64,000 nucleotides of DNA from STF1-184 sp050178795 (GTDB lineage Bacteria; Bacillota; Clostridia; Christensenellales; UBA1242): the NCBI GenBank assembly GCA_050178795.1, contig JBFXFT010000003.1:62001-126000 (forward strand), read 5' to 3'. The position numbers and the translations under genes are program-made. Positions 8,699-16,560 of the stretch are shown here, in pieces; position 1 is the stretch's first letter, and each line of letters opens with the position of its first letter. The notes under the pieces were generated by a model. It did not search any database, was not told the origin of the DNA, and saw only the letters and a list, made by a program, of their open reading frames with translations.

Positions 8699-9220
8699 AT
8701 GGAAACAACAAAAAACAAAAAGGGTAAAAAAGTACTTGTGGCATTAATCGCAATGCTAGTAATGGTAAGCTCAACAGCAGCTTTTGCTTGGTGGGATAGC
8801 TTAACCGTTAATAAATCTGAAAGCAACATCATTACAATTGGTGAAGGTCTTGACCTTGCAGTAGCAAACGCAGTTATTGACCCACTTACAGATGGAACTT
8901 TAATTCCAGCAAGTGCTGTTTTAAAAACTGGCGACACATACCAAATTGATATTGATTATGAAGTAAGCCTAGACTACACAGTAGACACCCCACTTAACCT
9001 TGCTGTTACAGTTTCAAACGTTTTAATTAACGGCGTAGCTGATACAAACAACTACATTATAATTGCTGTAACTAACCCAGGTACTGTTGGTAACAGTGCT
9101 GTTACTGTAACTTTGAGCGTTACACTTGACGACAACCCTGCTGATCCAGTAGCTGCTAAAGCAACTTTGGAAAGCGCAACTATTTCATTTGATATTGAAT
9201 TTGCAGCAACTGTTGCATAA
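8699..9220 (+). CDS. TasA/camelysin-like exported protein with SipW-type signal peptide
   Basis: A protein of 173 residues with a Lys-rich N-terminus, a hydrophobic core (VALIAMLVMV) and an AAFAWWDS cleavage region, the hallmark of substrates processed by SipW-type signal peptidases. The mature part (about 145 residues) is acidic, Val/Thr/Ala-rich and lacks Cys, as in TasA and camelysin filament proteins of biofilm matrices. A strong GGAGGA site precedes the ATG. It is the first gene after the c-di-GMP riboswitch, and a long hairpin follows it, which would suit a highly expressed structural protein. A filament role is inferred from family and context. Confidence 0.85.
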   Translation: METTKNKKGKKVLVALIAMLVMVSSTAAFAWWDSLTVNKSESNIITIGEGLDLAVANAVIDPLTDGTLIPASAVLKTGDTYQIDIDYEVSLDYTVDTPLNLAVTVSNVLINGVADTNNYIIIAVTNPGTVGNSAVTVTLSVTLDDNPADPVAAKATLESATISFDIEFAATVA

Positions 9221-9229
9221 AAATCCCCC

Positions 9230-9307
9230 TAGTTTTTAAATAAATGGAGCCGAGCTTGTAAGAAATACTTTATTTTTACAAGCTTGCTTCAAATTTATTA
9301 AAAACTA
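9230..9307 (+). repeat. Long imperfect inverted repeat (intercistronic hairpin)
   Basis: Arms 9230-9261 and 9276-9307 pair over about 30 positions, with one bulge, one G-T wobble and a small internal loop, around a 14-base loop. The tip stem AGCTTGTAA/TTACAAGCT is perfect. No T-run follows, so it is more likely an mRNA 3'-end stabiliser or processing site than a terminator. It nearly fills the gap between the matrix protein and the next gene. Confidence 0.85.
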
Positions 9308-9332
9308 CAATTAGAACAAAATGAGGCAATAT

Positions 9333-9968
9333 ATGGAACTACAAAAGCTAAGCAATGTAGGCATAGATATTGATTCATCTCATATTTATTATTTTAAACC
9401 AAGAGAAAAAGAAAAGAAAAGAAGAAAAAGCGGATGGTTACTCATCTTACTTTTACTGTTTCTGTTTTTAAACACGACTTTATCATATACTTATTGGGAT
9501 GGCAATATTAATCCTATAAATATAAATGACTTTAATATAGGCGTTGGTACAACGCTCGCAGTTTACGAAAGTATTACCCCTGCTGATGGATGCACATTAG
9601 TGCCCAAGGGTGTTTTTATGGGTGAAACAGATGTAGATGAATTATTATTCTCTTACACTGCAAACCTAAACAAAGCGGGTGTTCTTACTGTGGAATTAAC
9701 CGACAGTTATATAAACGAAGACACCGACATTTATAATCTTTTAGTTTTTGATATTTACTTTGATGAACCAAATGAAACAAATCAAATCACTGCCTCTACC
9801 CCTCTCGCTTCTGAAAATATTAATGGAGATTATGCAGTAACTGTATTTATAAAAATTTCTCTTAATATGCCAGAGAATGAAGAACAATATAATTTTGTTA
9901 AAAACGCAAGTATTTCTTTTGCTTTAAAATTTACCGCAACGGAGTTGCCAGAACAAACGGAAGAATAA
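9333..9968 (+). CDS. Second SipW-type exported protein of the c-di-GMP operon
   Basis: A 211-residue protein with a basic stretch (KEKKRRKSGW, about residues 28-37), one hydrophobic segment (LLILLLLFLFLN) and then TTLSYTYWDG. This resembles the signal-peptide end of the preceding gene (AAFAWWDS). The exported part is acidic, with predicted beta structure. An in-frame ATG at 9321 is possible, but its own codons form the TGAGG site that precedes the ATG at 9333, so 9333 is preferred. The unusually long cytosolic N-terminus before the hydrophobic segment is odd for a cleaved signal. It could be a minor filament subunit or membrane anchor for the matrix protein; that is inference. Confidence 0.75.
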   Translation: MELQKLSNVGIDIDSSHIYYFKPREKEKKRRKSGWLLILLLLFLFLNTTLSYTYWDGNINPININDFNIGVGTTLAVYESITPADGCTLVPKGVFMGETDVDELLFSYTANLNKAGVLTVELTDSYINEDTDIYNLLVFDIYFDEPNETNQITASTPLASENINGDYAVTVFIKISLNMPENEEQYNFVKNASISFALKFTATELPEQTEE

Positions 9969-9993
9969 AGCCTTTTAACAATAAGGAAACAAA

Positions 9994-10572
9994 ATGGAAC
10001 AAAAGGAACAAAAATTTAAAAAACTAAATATACACATAGACAAAAAGAAATTGTGGAACTGGTCAAAAATTATTATTACTGTTGCTCTAATCATCATAGC
10101 CATATATGCGGTTTTTAATTATGTTCCCTATTTCGCAGACCGCCAAACTCTAGTAATTATTACAAATAGTATGGAACCAACCATTAACGTAGGCGATGTG
10201 GCAATTATTAAAACAAACTACAACATTGAAGACCTAGAAGTTGGAGACATTATCGCTTTTAGGGTAGACATTAACGATGACGGTGAAGAAGAAGTCATAG
10301 TTCACTATATCGCTTTAATACAAAGCGATGGACTTGGCGATTACACCATTAGAACAAGAAGAGAAGGCGTTACAGAGCAAATAAACTGGGACGCATGGCA
10401 AATAGACCAAACAAAAGTAGTTGGAACGTATGATTTTAGAATTCCTGTTATAGGAAAGTTCTTACTATTCTTGAGTTCTTTCTTTGGTAAGATGGTCGCA
10501 ATAATAAATGTGTTAGCAATTTTCTTTTTAATAAGTTACTTTAGAAACGAAAAAGCAACCGTAAAAAAATAA
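9994..10572 (+). CDS. sipW: Signal peptidase I, SipW/archaeal type
   Basis: A 192-residue membrane protease of family S26B. An N-terminal membrane segment (about residues 25-45) is followed by TNSMEP with nucleophile Ser59. The general base region is VIVHYI with His104, in place of the Lys used by ordinary bacterial LepB/SipS. A second membrane segment lies near the C-terminus. SipW enzymes process TasA-type precursors, and the two genes just upstream encode such precursors, so this is their likely processing enzyme. An AAGGAA site precedes the ATG. It belongs to the riboswitch-led operon. Confidence 0.9.
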   Translation: MEQKEQKFKKLNIHIDKKKLWNWSKIIITVALIIIAIYAVFNYVPYFADRQTLVIITNSMEPTINVGDVAIIKTNYNIEDLEVGDIIAFRVDINDDGEEEVIVHYIALIQSDGLGDYTIRTRREGVTEQINWDAWQIDQTKVVGTYDFRIPVIGKFLLFLSSFFGKMVAIINVLAIFFLISYFRNEKATVKK

Positions 10573-10611
10573 AAGTATTAATAAAAAATTAAAACAAGGA
10601 GGTATTATTAT

Positions 10612-11244
10612 ATGAAAACATTTAAAAACTATGTTTTAGTTTTTGCACTTATAGTTTCAACTGCTTTTGTAAATTCTATCTCAGTTGCTTTTGGTTTTAT
10701 GGACAATACGACTTCGGCCACCTCCTTAACTTTAGGAATTGGCACTTGGGACACATCTGCATATTCAACAGGGTTTGAGTCGTTTACAAATACAAATACT
10801 GGCACTCTTACTCTAGATATTGATGGGCTTTCTTGGGAATTAAACAACGTAGTACAAAGTCAATCGGGCGACATTACAATGGATACCACTGCCGCTCGTA
10901 TCTTGCAAAATGGATCAATGACTTCTGTAAATTATTTTACGGGATTACAAGTAATATCTCTATATGTTGCCATGTCCAAATTACAAGGAGCTTTTACTTA
11001 TAGCGTTTACATATCTGATAACGGAACACAATGGACTGCAGTAATTGACCAACACAAGCCACCACTAACTTATGAATATAATGCTGTTGATGTCAATGCA
11101 TTAATACAAGCAGGATTAACTTTGGCAAGTGGAGCAACAGCAACTACATCTACACCACTAAAAATTAAAATTGAATGTGTTGCCAATAAATCTCTTGCAT
11201 TCTTAATTGATAACTTAGATTTTAGTTATTCAGACATATCATAA
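10612..11244 (+). CDS. Secreted beta-sandwich protein of unknown function
   Basis: A protein of 210 residues with a signal peptide (hydrophobic core LVFALIVSTAFV, then an AFGF region where cleavage is likely). The mature part shows the pattern FESF...LSWEL...AARI...SDNGTQWT. This resembles jelly-roll modules appended to some secreted nucleases and adhesins, where the last motif is SxDGxxWT. The resemblance is by eye only. An AAGGAGG site lies before the ATG. It is the last gene of the c-di-GMP-controlled operon (gap of 39 bases) and is followed by two terminators. It is probably exported with, or decorates, the matrix; the ligand is unknown. Confidence 0.7.
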   Translation: MKTFKNYVLVFALIVSTAFVNSISVAFGFMDNTTSATSLTLGIGTWDTSAYSTGFESFTNTNTGTLTLDIDGLSWELNNVVQSQSGDITMDTTAARILQNGSMTSVNYFTGLQVISLYVAMSKLQGAFTYSVYISDNGTQWTAVIDQHKPPLTYEYNAVDVNALIQAGLTLASGATATTSTPLKIKIECVANKSLAFLIDNLDFSYSDIS

Positions 11245-11286
11245 TTAAACTAATTGTATTTTATAATAAATTAATTTTAAAATAAC

Positions 11287-11318
11287 TAGTGCCTAATATT
11301 TAGACACTATTTTTTTTA
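11287..11318 (+). terminator. Terminator of the c-di-GMP operon
   Basis: TAGTG-CTAA/TTAG-CACTA stem with a long T-run, shortly after the last gene of the operon. Confidence 0.88.
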
Positions 11319-11348
11319 TTTATGATAACACCCATATTTTTTATATTA

Positions 11349-11380
11349 AAAAAGCAAGGATAACTATCTTGTTTTTTGCT
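11349..11380 (+). terminator. Second, back-up terminator
   Basis: CAAG-GATA/TATC-TTG stem flanked by an A-run and a T-run, about 30 bases after the first terminator. It further shields the DnaA-box island from transcription. Confidence 0.7.
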
Positions 11381-11382
11381 TT

Positions 11383-11770
11383 GGTATTACATCAAAAGTG
11401 GCAAAAAATCAATAGATAATATTAATATTATTTTATACCAAAAAGGACACTTGTATTTTAATACAAAAGGCGAAAAAAGATGTGCCCAAAATAAGCGTTA
11501 AAAACAGTCCAAATTATATCGCTGAAACCCCATTTCTAATTGAACTTCTTTAAAAACCCACCAAAAGTTATCCACTTATGCACCAATTCATATTTATAAA
11601 TTGTAATGAATATTTATAATTTTTCTGTATAAAGAATGTAAAATATGCAAAAATGGGTATTAATATACATAAGTTATCCACATTTCCACAATAATGGGGG
11701 TATTTATCCACAATTTGCCCCAAAATGGGTGCTTATGTGTGTGGATAACTTTTAAAGCCTCTATTTATTA
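11383..11770. other. DnaA-box cluster in insulated AT-rich island (possible origin-like element)
   Basis: Four 9-mers match the DnaA box: TTATCCACT (11568), TTATCCACA (11674 and 11704), and TGTGGATAA (11740, opposite strand). A weaker TTTCCACAA lies at 11684. Between the first and second boxes is a very AT-rich stretch (about 11580-11660) suited to unwinding. An AATGGG motif recurs near 11652, 11693 and 11724. Terminators lie on both sides and no gene is inside. Against oriC: dnaA and dnaN are not adjacent, and the flanking genes converge on the site, whereas they usually diverge from an origin. It could instead titrate DnaA. Nothing else is visible in this 596-base gap. Confidence 0.6.
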
Positions 11771-11803
11771 AAAAAGATGCGTTAAATTCTCGCATCTTTT
11801 TAT
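11771..11803 (-). terminator. Terminator of the cca-rmuC operon
   Basis: AAAAAGATGCG/CGCATCTTTTT stem-loop directly downstream of the rmuC stop on the minus strand. Confidence 0.9.
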
Positions 11804-11840
11804 TTGTAAAATTATCTAAAAATATGTAATTTTTTGTTAA

Positions 11841-13178
11841 TTATTCGTCTGTGCCATCATCTACATTTGGGTCTATGCTTTTTAGTAAGTTACCTTCCTC
11901 TGGCGCCGCAATTTCCGCAACCCTATTTAGCGTCTTTTCTATGGTCTTTGTCTTCTTTGTTGCACTCTCAATAGTGTTAGAGGCATCAGTAACTTGCTTT
12001 TGTGTTTTTACTAGTAAATCGGTAAATATTCCAAACTCTTTTCTAAAACCTGTTAAAGCGTTCCAAATCTCTGTTGAGTGCTTTTGAATTGATAACGTTT
12101 TAAAGCCCATTTGTAAACTACTTAGTATTGCAGAGAAAGTTGTTGGACCAGAAATTATAATTCGGTACTCTCGTTGCAACTCTTCTACTAAACCAGCGTT
12201 TCTAAGTAATTCCGAATAAAGTCCTTCGACCGCTATATACATAATTGCAAAGTTTGTAGTAAGTGGTGGGTTTATGTACTTTTCGCTTATTGATTTGGCT
12301 TGTTTTTTAACGGTTTTAACAATTAACTCTTGTTGCTTTTTAATTTCTTCCTTTGTGCCACTGTCATAGACATCTAGAAGCCTTAAATAGTCTTCCATTG
12401 GAAATTTTGAGTCAATAGGTAGTAAAATGTTTTCATTATCTTTACCCGGCAAATTAATTACAAAGTCCGCTCCACCCCTATTGTTATTGCCATTAACTTG
12501 GGTTTGCTCCGAATATTGGTTAGGTGCTAGCATTTGCTCCAATAAATTAGCAAGTTGAACTTCGCCGAAAGTACCACGACTTTTAACATTGGTAAGCACT
12601 TTTTGCAAGTCTCCAACGCTGTTTGCTACCACTTTCATTTGTCCTAATTGCTCCGTAACTTGATCAAATTGTTTTTGCATCACTTCAAAGGACTGATTAA
12701 AACGCTTTTCCAAACTCTCATTTAGTTTTTCGTCCACCGTCTTTCGCATTTGTTCTAGTTTAATTTCGTTATTATTCATCATTTTGGTAAGGGTATTATC
12801 TGTAAGTTGTAACATTTTGTCTAATCTTTGTTCATTAGAGTTTCTAAGTTCTACTAGACGATTATTGCTAACTTCAAGTTGATTCTTTTGCATAACGGTT
12901 ATGTTGTTTATGGTGCCCTCAACTTTTTCGTTATAACTCTTTATTAATTCCTTTTGCATGTCGGAATAGGTTTTAAACCATTCTTTAATGTTTTCAAACT
13001 CCCTCGCTTGCTCTTTTATTAGTTGTTCAAAGGATTTTTCTTGTGCTTTTATTATGCCTGCGCTATCTCCAGTCTTACCTTTAATAAAAAAGCCAACCAA
13101 AACAAGTATTAAAACAACTGCACTAATGCTTAAAGTTATTATGTCGGTAACTTCTATCGCTAATAATAAATTTATCAT
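11841..13178 (-). CDS. rmuC: RmuC-family DNA recombination protein
   Basis: The 445-residue protein has an N-terminal membrane segment, a long coiled coil (about residues 40-190) and a C-terminal PD-(D/E)XK-like RmuC domain. Family motifs are visible: FGEVQLANLLEQ, then LPIDSKFP (the conserved PxDAKFP strand), TNFAIMYIAVEGLY and the GPTTFSAILSSLQMGF helix. RmuC proteins limit recombination at inverted repeats, probably as nucleases. The gene starts 3 bases after the cca stop, with GGGAGA inside the end of cca, so the two are co-transcribed and probably translationally coupled. Confidence 0.92.
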   Translation of the reverse strand: MINLLLAIEVTDIITLSISAVVLILVLVGFFIKGKTGDSAGIIKAQEKSFEQLIKEQAREFENIKEWFKTYSDMQKELIKSYNEKVEGTINNITVMQKNQLEVSNNRLVELRNSNEQRLDKMLQLTDNTLTKMMNNNEIKLEQMRKTVDEKLNESLEKRFNQSFEVMQKQFDQVTEQLGQMKVVANSVGDLQKVLTNVKSRGTFGEVQLANLLEQMLAPNQYSEQTQVNGNNNRGGADFVINLPGKDNENILLPIDSKFPMEDYLRLLDVYDSGTKEEIKKQQELIVKTVKKQAKSISEKYINPPLTTNFAIMYIAVEGLYSELLRNAGLVEELQREYRIIISGPTTFSAILSSLQMGFKTLSIQKHSTEIWNALTGFRKEFGIFTDLLVKTQKQVTDASNTIESATKKTKTIEKTLNRVAEIAAPEEGNLLKSIDPNVDDGTDE

Positions 13179-13181
13179 ACT

Positions 13182-14480
13182 TTATTTTTCTCCCTTTAAA
13201 AATTTAATTATTTTTGCCTTCGCATTGTTATTTGGCTCTCTTATAGCAAACTTTAAAGCCTTATGTAGTGCCTCGCCCATTTTCTCGTCTAAAATAAACT
13301 TACACTCATCTTTTAACATATTGCCGTCAATTTTTAACTCTTTTAACTTAAATGGCATAGAATGTTTAACCATATAGTCAAAATTGTCCTTTAAAAGCCC
13401 ATATATGCCCCTGTCGCGGTCGTTATTTAATATTACAAATAATTCCTCAATTATTGCGTTGTGGTCTTGTAAAAAACTTCTTGCGCCATAATCAGCATCT
13501 ATTTTTTTGCTTTGTTCATAGGCTTTAATTAAATTTATAGTAAAATTCTTTTTAGTTAAAGAAATACCGCTAGTCTTTGGGTTTAAAATTTTGTGCGCTG
13601 TAACGCTTGGCTTTTGTCCATCAAACCTGTTTAAGTGTAGACACAAATCTAAAATAAAGGTGGCAAATTTTAAGTCACTATTTGCAAAGTTAAAATAGTA
13701 AAGACTCTTATAATAACCCTTTAATAACTTCTTGTAATTATGATTTATGCTTAGTGCCCTTAAATTAGGAAATACATATTCAATAGCACCAAGTTCATTA
13801 AATTTTTTTATTACATTATTGTTTTCTAACCGATATTTATCTTTAGCGATTAGCGTCAAATAAAATTCTTTAAAAATTCTGTCCTTACTTACATCGTTTA
13901 ATTGATTTACAAGTTTTTTTGCAACTCTAAAAGTTTTTCCGTCTATTTTAAAGTTTAATTCCCCAGCAAAGCGAATCATTCTAAGTATTCTAAGTCCATC
14001 ACTTTTAAAGACATATTTTGGGCTTATTATTGCCTTTACTTTTTTTGTCTTTAAATCATGCTCTCCATTAAAAAAGTCAATAACCTTTTCTTCTTGTAGG
14101 TCGTAGTATAAACTGTTTATTGTAAAGTCCCTTCTCTTTGCGTCTATTTCAATGTTTGAAACAAAATCCACCTTGTCTGGCGTGTGATAACCACCGTCTT
14201 TATAACTTTCACTTCTAAAGGTTGTATATTCAAACTCTTTGCCGTTTTTACTTATAATTAAGGTCCCAAGTTTTTTGCTCGCCAGTTTTACACTAAAACC
14301 AGTGTTTTTTAATAACTCTTCCACTTTGTCCGAAACTAGTTCAGATGCCAAATCTATATCTGTTGGGTTTAAACCTAAAATACTGTCCCTAACATAACCG
14401 CCCACAATAAAAAGTTTAATACCGCTGGTATTAAATAGTTTTGTTAGTGCATTTAGTTCTTCATTTACCATTATTTTCAT
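13182..14480 (-). CDS. cca: CCA-adding tRNA nucleotidyltransferase / poly(A) polymerase family
   Basis: A class II nucleotidyltransferase of 432 residues from the chosen start. FIVGGYVRDSILG, then PTDIDLAS (the DxD metal site), RRDFTINSLYYD and LRILRMIRFAGEL match the conserved motifs A to D of bacterial CCA enzymes, which add or repair the 3' CCA of tRNAs. A helical body and tail follow. The frame extends 19 codons further upstream, but an extended -10 promoter lies there, placing transcription start at about the ATG at 14480. The mRNA is therefore probably leaderless; Met at 14471 is the alternative. rmuC follows by 3 bases. Confidence 0.88.
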   Translation of the reverse strand: MKIMVNEELNALTKLFNTSGIKLFIVGGYVRDSILGLNPTDIDLASELVSDKVEELLKNTGFSVKLASKKLGTLIISKNGKEFEYTTFRSESYKDGGYHTPDKVDFVSNIEIDAKRRDFTINSLYYDLQEEKVIDFFNGEHDLKTKKVKAIISPKYVFKSDGLRILRMIRFAGELNFKIDGKTFRVAKKLVNQLNDVSKDRIFKEFYLTLIAKDKYRLENNNVIKKFNELGAIEYVFPNLRALSINHNYKKLLKGYYKSLYYFNFANSDLKFATFILDLCLHLNRFDGQKPSVTAHKILNPKTSGISLTKKNFTINLIKAYEQSKKIDADYGARSFLQDHNAIIEELFVILNNDRDRGIYGLLKDNFDYMVKHSMPFKLKELKIDGNMLKDECKFILDEKMGEALHKALKFAIREPNNNAKAKIIKFLKGEK

Positions 14481-14486
14481 ACTCAA

Positions 14487-14495
14487 ATTATAGCA
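14487..14495 (-). promoter_or_regulatory. Extended -10 promoter giving a leaderless cca mRNA
   Basis: On the minus strand TGCTATAAT (TG, one base, perfect TATAAT) ends 6 bases before the ATG, so transcription would begin at or next to the start codon. No good -35 and no Shine-Dalgarno site are visible, as expected for extended -10 leaderless genes. Confidence 0.65.
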
Positions 14496-14515
14496 TACAT
14501 ACCCTTCAAAAGTAT

Positions 14516-14553
14516 AATAAAAAAATAAAACAAGCACATAGTTGTTTTATTTT
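14516..14553 (-). terminator. Terminator of the second SipW-type cluster
   Basis: AATAAAACAA/TTGTTTTATT stem with an 8-base loop, followed on the minus strand by a T-run. It separates the export cluster from cca. Confidence 0.8.
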
Positions 14554-14577
14554 ATTATCAAATATTTTTACTGTTTA

Positions 14578-15159
14578 TTATTCTTCAAGCCAACCAATAG
14601 GTAGGTTTTCCCAATTAGCATAACCTGCTTCAAACGACGTCGTTTCTACATATAAAAGTACACTCAAATTTTTACCTTGACTGCTTTGGCTTAAACTTTC
14701 TGAAATGTTAAATTCTAAATGCAAATAAGTTATTTGCGCCGCAAGAAACACTTTATTGTAATAGTAATAAGCCACTATTTCTTGGCTGTCTGGTAGCCAG
14801 TCTAAATCGCGTGATTCGTCTATTGTAGTGTGTACGTCACTCGTTGCAATGCCATCAATTTTAAAAATTGTTGTAACTCTCAAGTAAAAGTTTGGACTAG
14901 TAGCTTCGCTTTGTATTCTTAATGTTCTTTCAATGACTACACCTGGCATAAGGTCATCTGAAGTAAAGTCTAAATCTTGACCGTTTATAATGTTTGGAGT
15001 TACATTTACATCGCCCACTACATATATTTGAGATTGACTAGCCGTTCCATAAAAAATGAGTAGCACAATGTTTAACACTAATGCTACAACAATTATAACA
15101 GTCAATAACAATATAATAAGGGATTGCTGACTAGAATTTCCATGAGATATTTTTTGCAT
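14578..15159 (-). CDS. Exported/membrane-anchored protein, paralog of its upstream neighbour
   Basis: A 193-residue protein with a short polar N-terminus, one hydrophobic segment (about residues 14-37) and an extracellular beta-rich domain. The motif RTLRIQSEATSPNFYLRVTT matches RSLEITNESTSDNAYIRIKT in the gene immediately upstream, and both have aromatic runs (YYYYN and YYYYYD). The two are therefore paralogs. There is no lipobox and no sortase motif. GGAG precedes the ATG. It is last in the four-gene SipW cluster. A TasA/camelysin-like structural role is inferred from context; the family is not certain. Confidence 0.7.
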   Translation of the reverse strand: MQKISHGNSSQQSLIILLLTVIIVVALVLNIVLLIFYGTASQSQIYVVGDVNVTPNIINGQDLDFTSDDLMPGVVIERTLRIQSEATSPNFYLRVTTIFKIDGIATSDVHTTIDESRDLDWLPDSQEIVAYYYYNKVFLAAQITYLHLEFNISESLSQSSQGKNLSVLLYVETTSFEAGYANWENLPIGWLEE

Positions 15160-15191
15160 ATTAACTCCATAGCAAAAGTTAGTTGATTTTA

Positions 15192-15785
15192 TTAGGAGCC
15201 AAGCCTATCTGAATCCCAAGTAGCATAAGCACTACCTGAACTTTGAATTGCCTCCACTAGTAGTTGAAGAGAGTAAGGTTTTCCTGAATCTTCATTGCTT
15301 ATTCCGTAATTTTGAACCTCTTCATAAGGATATACAATAAATTGAATTGCAACAGTGGTAGAATTACCAGCATTCAAAATGCTATCATAGTAATAGTAAT
15401 ACTCTGGTCCAGCGTAACCTCTAGTCCAGCCAGTTTGTGCCCCACCTAAAACCATTTCAACGTCAAAACTTTGTACAGAGTCTATTGTAAAAAGCGTTTT
15501 AATGCGGATGTATGCGTTATCTGAAGTTGATTCGTTTGTTATTTCTAGAGACCTTTGAATTACCTCTCCACCTAGTATGTCTCCTTCTTCTATTTCTAGC
15601 GTATGGCTTACAGTATCAATTGATGTAGATATTTCTAAGTCGCCCATAGTAATAACCCCAGACATTGATGTGCCTGCGTTAAAGAAAGTATATGTAATAT
15701 TAATAGTAAGTGTTAAAACTAAAACAATAGTAGCCGCTAAAAACCATGCTGTTTTAGTGCTTAAAGTTATCACTCTGTCTTTCAT
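15192..15785 (-). CDS. SipW-cluster exported protein (TasA/camelysin-like)
   Basis: A protein of 197 residues with a hydrophobic signal segment (FLAATIVLVLTLTINITY) that runs into TFFNAGTSMSG, an arrangement resembling SipW-dependent signal ends. The exported part is acidic and beta-rich, with the SLEITNESTSDNAYIRIKT motif shared with the downstream paralog and a run of five Tyr. AGGAGGT lies before the ATG. The gap to the next gene is 32 bases. It is likely a filament or surface component handled by the signal peptidase at the head of this cluster. Confidence 0.72.
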   Translation of the reverse strand: MKDRVITLSTKTAWFLAATIVLVLTLTINITYTFFNAGTSMSGVITMGDLEISTSIDTVSHTLEIEEGDILGGEVIQRSLEITNESTSDNAYIRIKTLFTIDSVQSFDVEMVLGGAQTGWTRGYAGPEYYYYYDSILNAGNSTTVAIQFIVYPYEEVQNYGISNEDSGKPYSLQLLVEAIQSSGSAYATWDSDRLGS

Positions 15786-15824
15786 TTTAATACCTCCTAT
15801 TGCTTATTTTATTTATTAAAGTTT

Positions 15825-16436
15825 TTATACGCCAAGTGGGTTCCAAATTGCCTCTTCTGGCGCACCTTCGCCTCTCCACTTAGTAACGGCGGCAGAATTT
15901 GCTTGTAGTCCTTCGGCATATACTGTAAAAGAAACACTCTCGCCCTCATATTGGCTTGGCAAAGTTGGGAAAGTAATGCTTGTTAAAAAGTCTGCTGTGT
16001 GATCTGGTTCCAATGCGATTTTATAATAACAATAATCATAACCTATGCCGTCGCCAGATTCCACCCAAGTTCCAGTCAAAAAGTTGTAGGTAAATGTGTC
16101 CGATCCACCATAATTATATGGTAAACCACCAGACCAAACACCAACTATCATTATTCTTATAATTGCATTTATTGAACTTGTTGCCAAACTTTTTACTCTT
16201 ACAACATAGCCAACGGTGCCAGCACCAGTATAGTTTATAGTGGTAGGACCTAGTGGGTCGCCATTGCCATCAAGTAAAGCCATATCAATATTTACCACTG
16301 TGCCAGTAGTACTATCTCCACCTGTAGAATTAAACCACGCGCTACTAATGCCAACAAAATAAACAGCCAACAAAAGCGCCACTAAAATTAGAGTGCTTAA
16401 TTTAATGCGTACAACTTTTTTACCATTAAATTCCAT
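15825..16436 (-). CDS. SipW-type exported protein
   Basis: A 203-residue protein with a basic N-terminus, a hydrophobic core (LSTLILVALLLAVYFVG) and an ISSAWFNST cleavage region. It has the A-W/F-N/D pattern of SipW-processed precursors. The mature domain is Gly/Thr/Tyr-rich beta structure and contains a VKSLATSSINAIIRI segment. This corresponds to the EITNESTSDNAYIRI segment of the next two proteins, so all three share a common fold. AGGAG and GGTGGG lie before the ATG. It is second in the cluster, after the signal peptidase. Confidence 0.78.
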   Translation of the reverse strand: MEFNGKKVVRIKLSTLILVALLLAVYFVGISSAWFNSTGGDSTTGTVVNIDMALLDGNGDPLGPTTINYTGAGTVGYVVRVKSLATSSINAIIRIMIVGVWSGGLPYNYGGSDTFTYNFLTGTWVESGDGIGYDYCYYKIALEPDHTADFLTSITFPTLPSQYEGESVSFTVYAEGLQANSAAVTKWRGEGAPEEAIWNPLGV

Positions 16437-16560
16437 CGTTTAACCCACCTGCTCCTTTTCTGTTTACTCTTCTATATATAAATTTTATAATAAACGCTAT
16501 AAAAAGTCTAGTAAATTAATATCTGAGAAATTTATTTTTTGTGACTAAATTTTATTTTTC

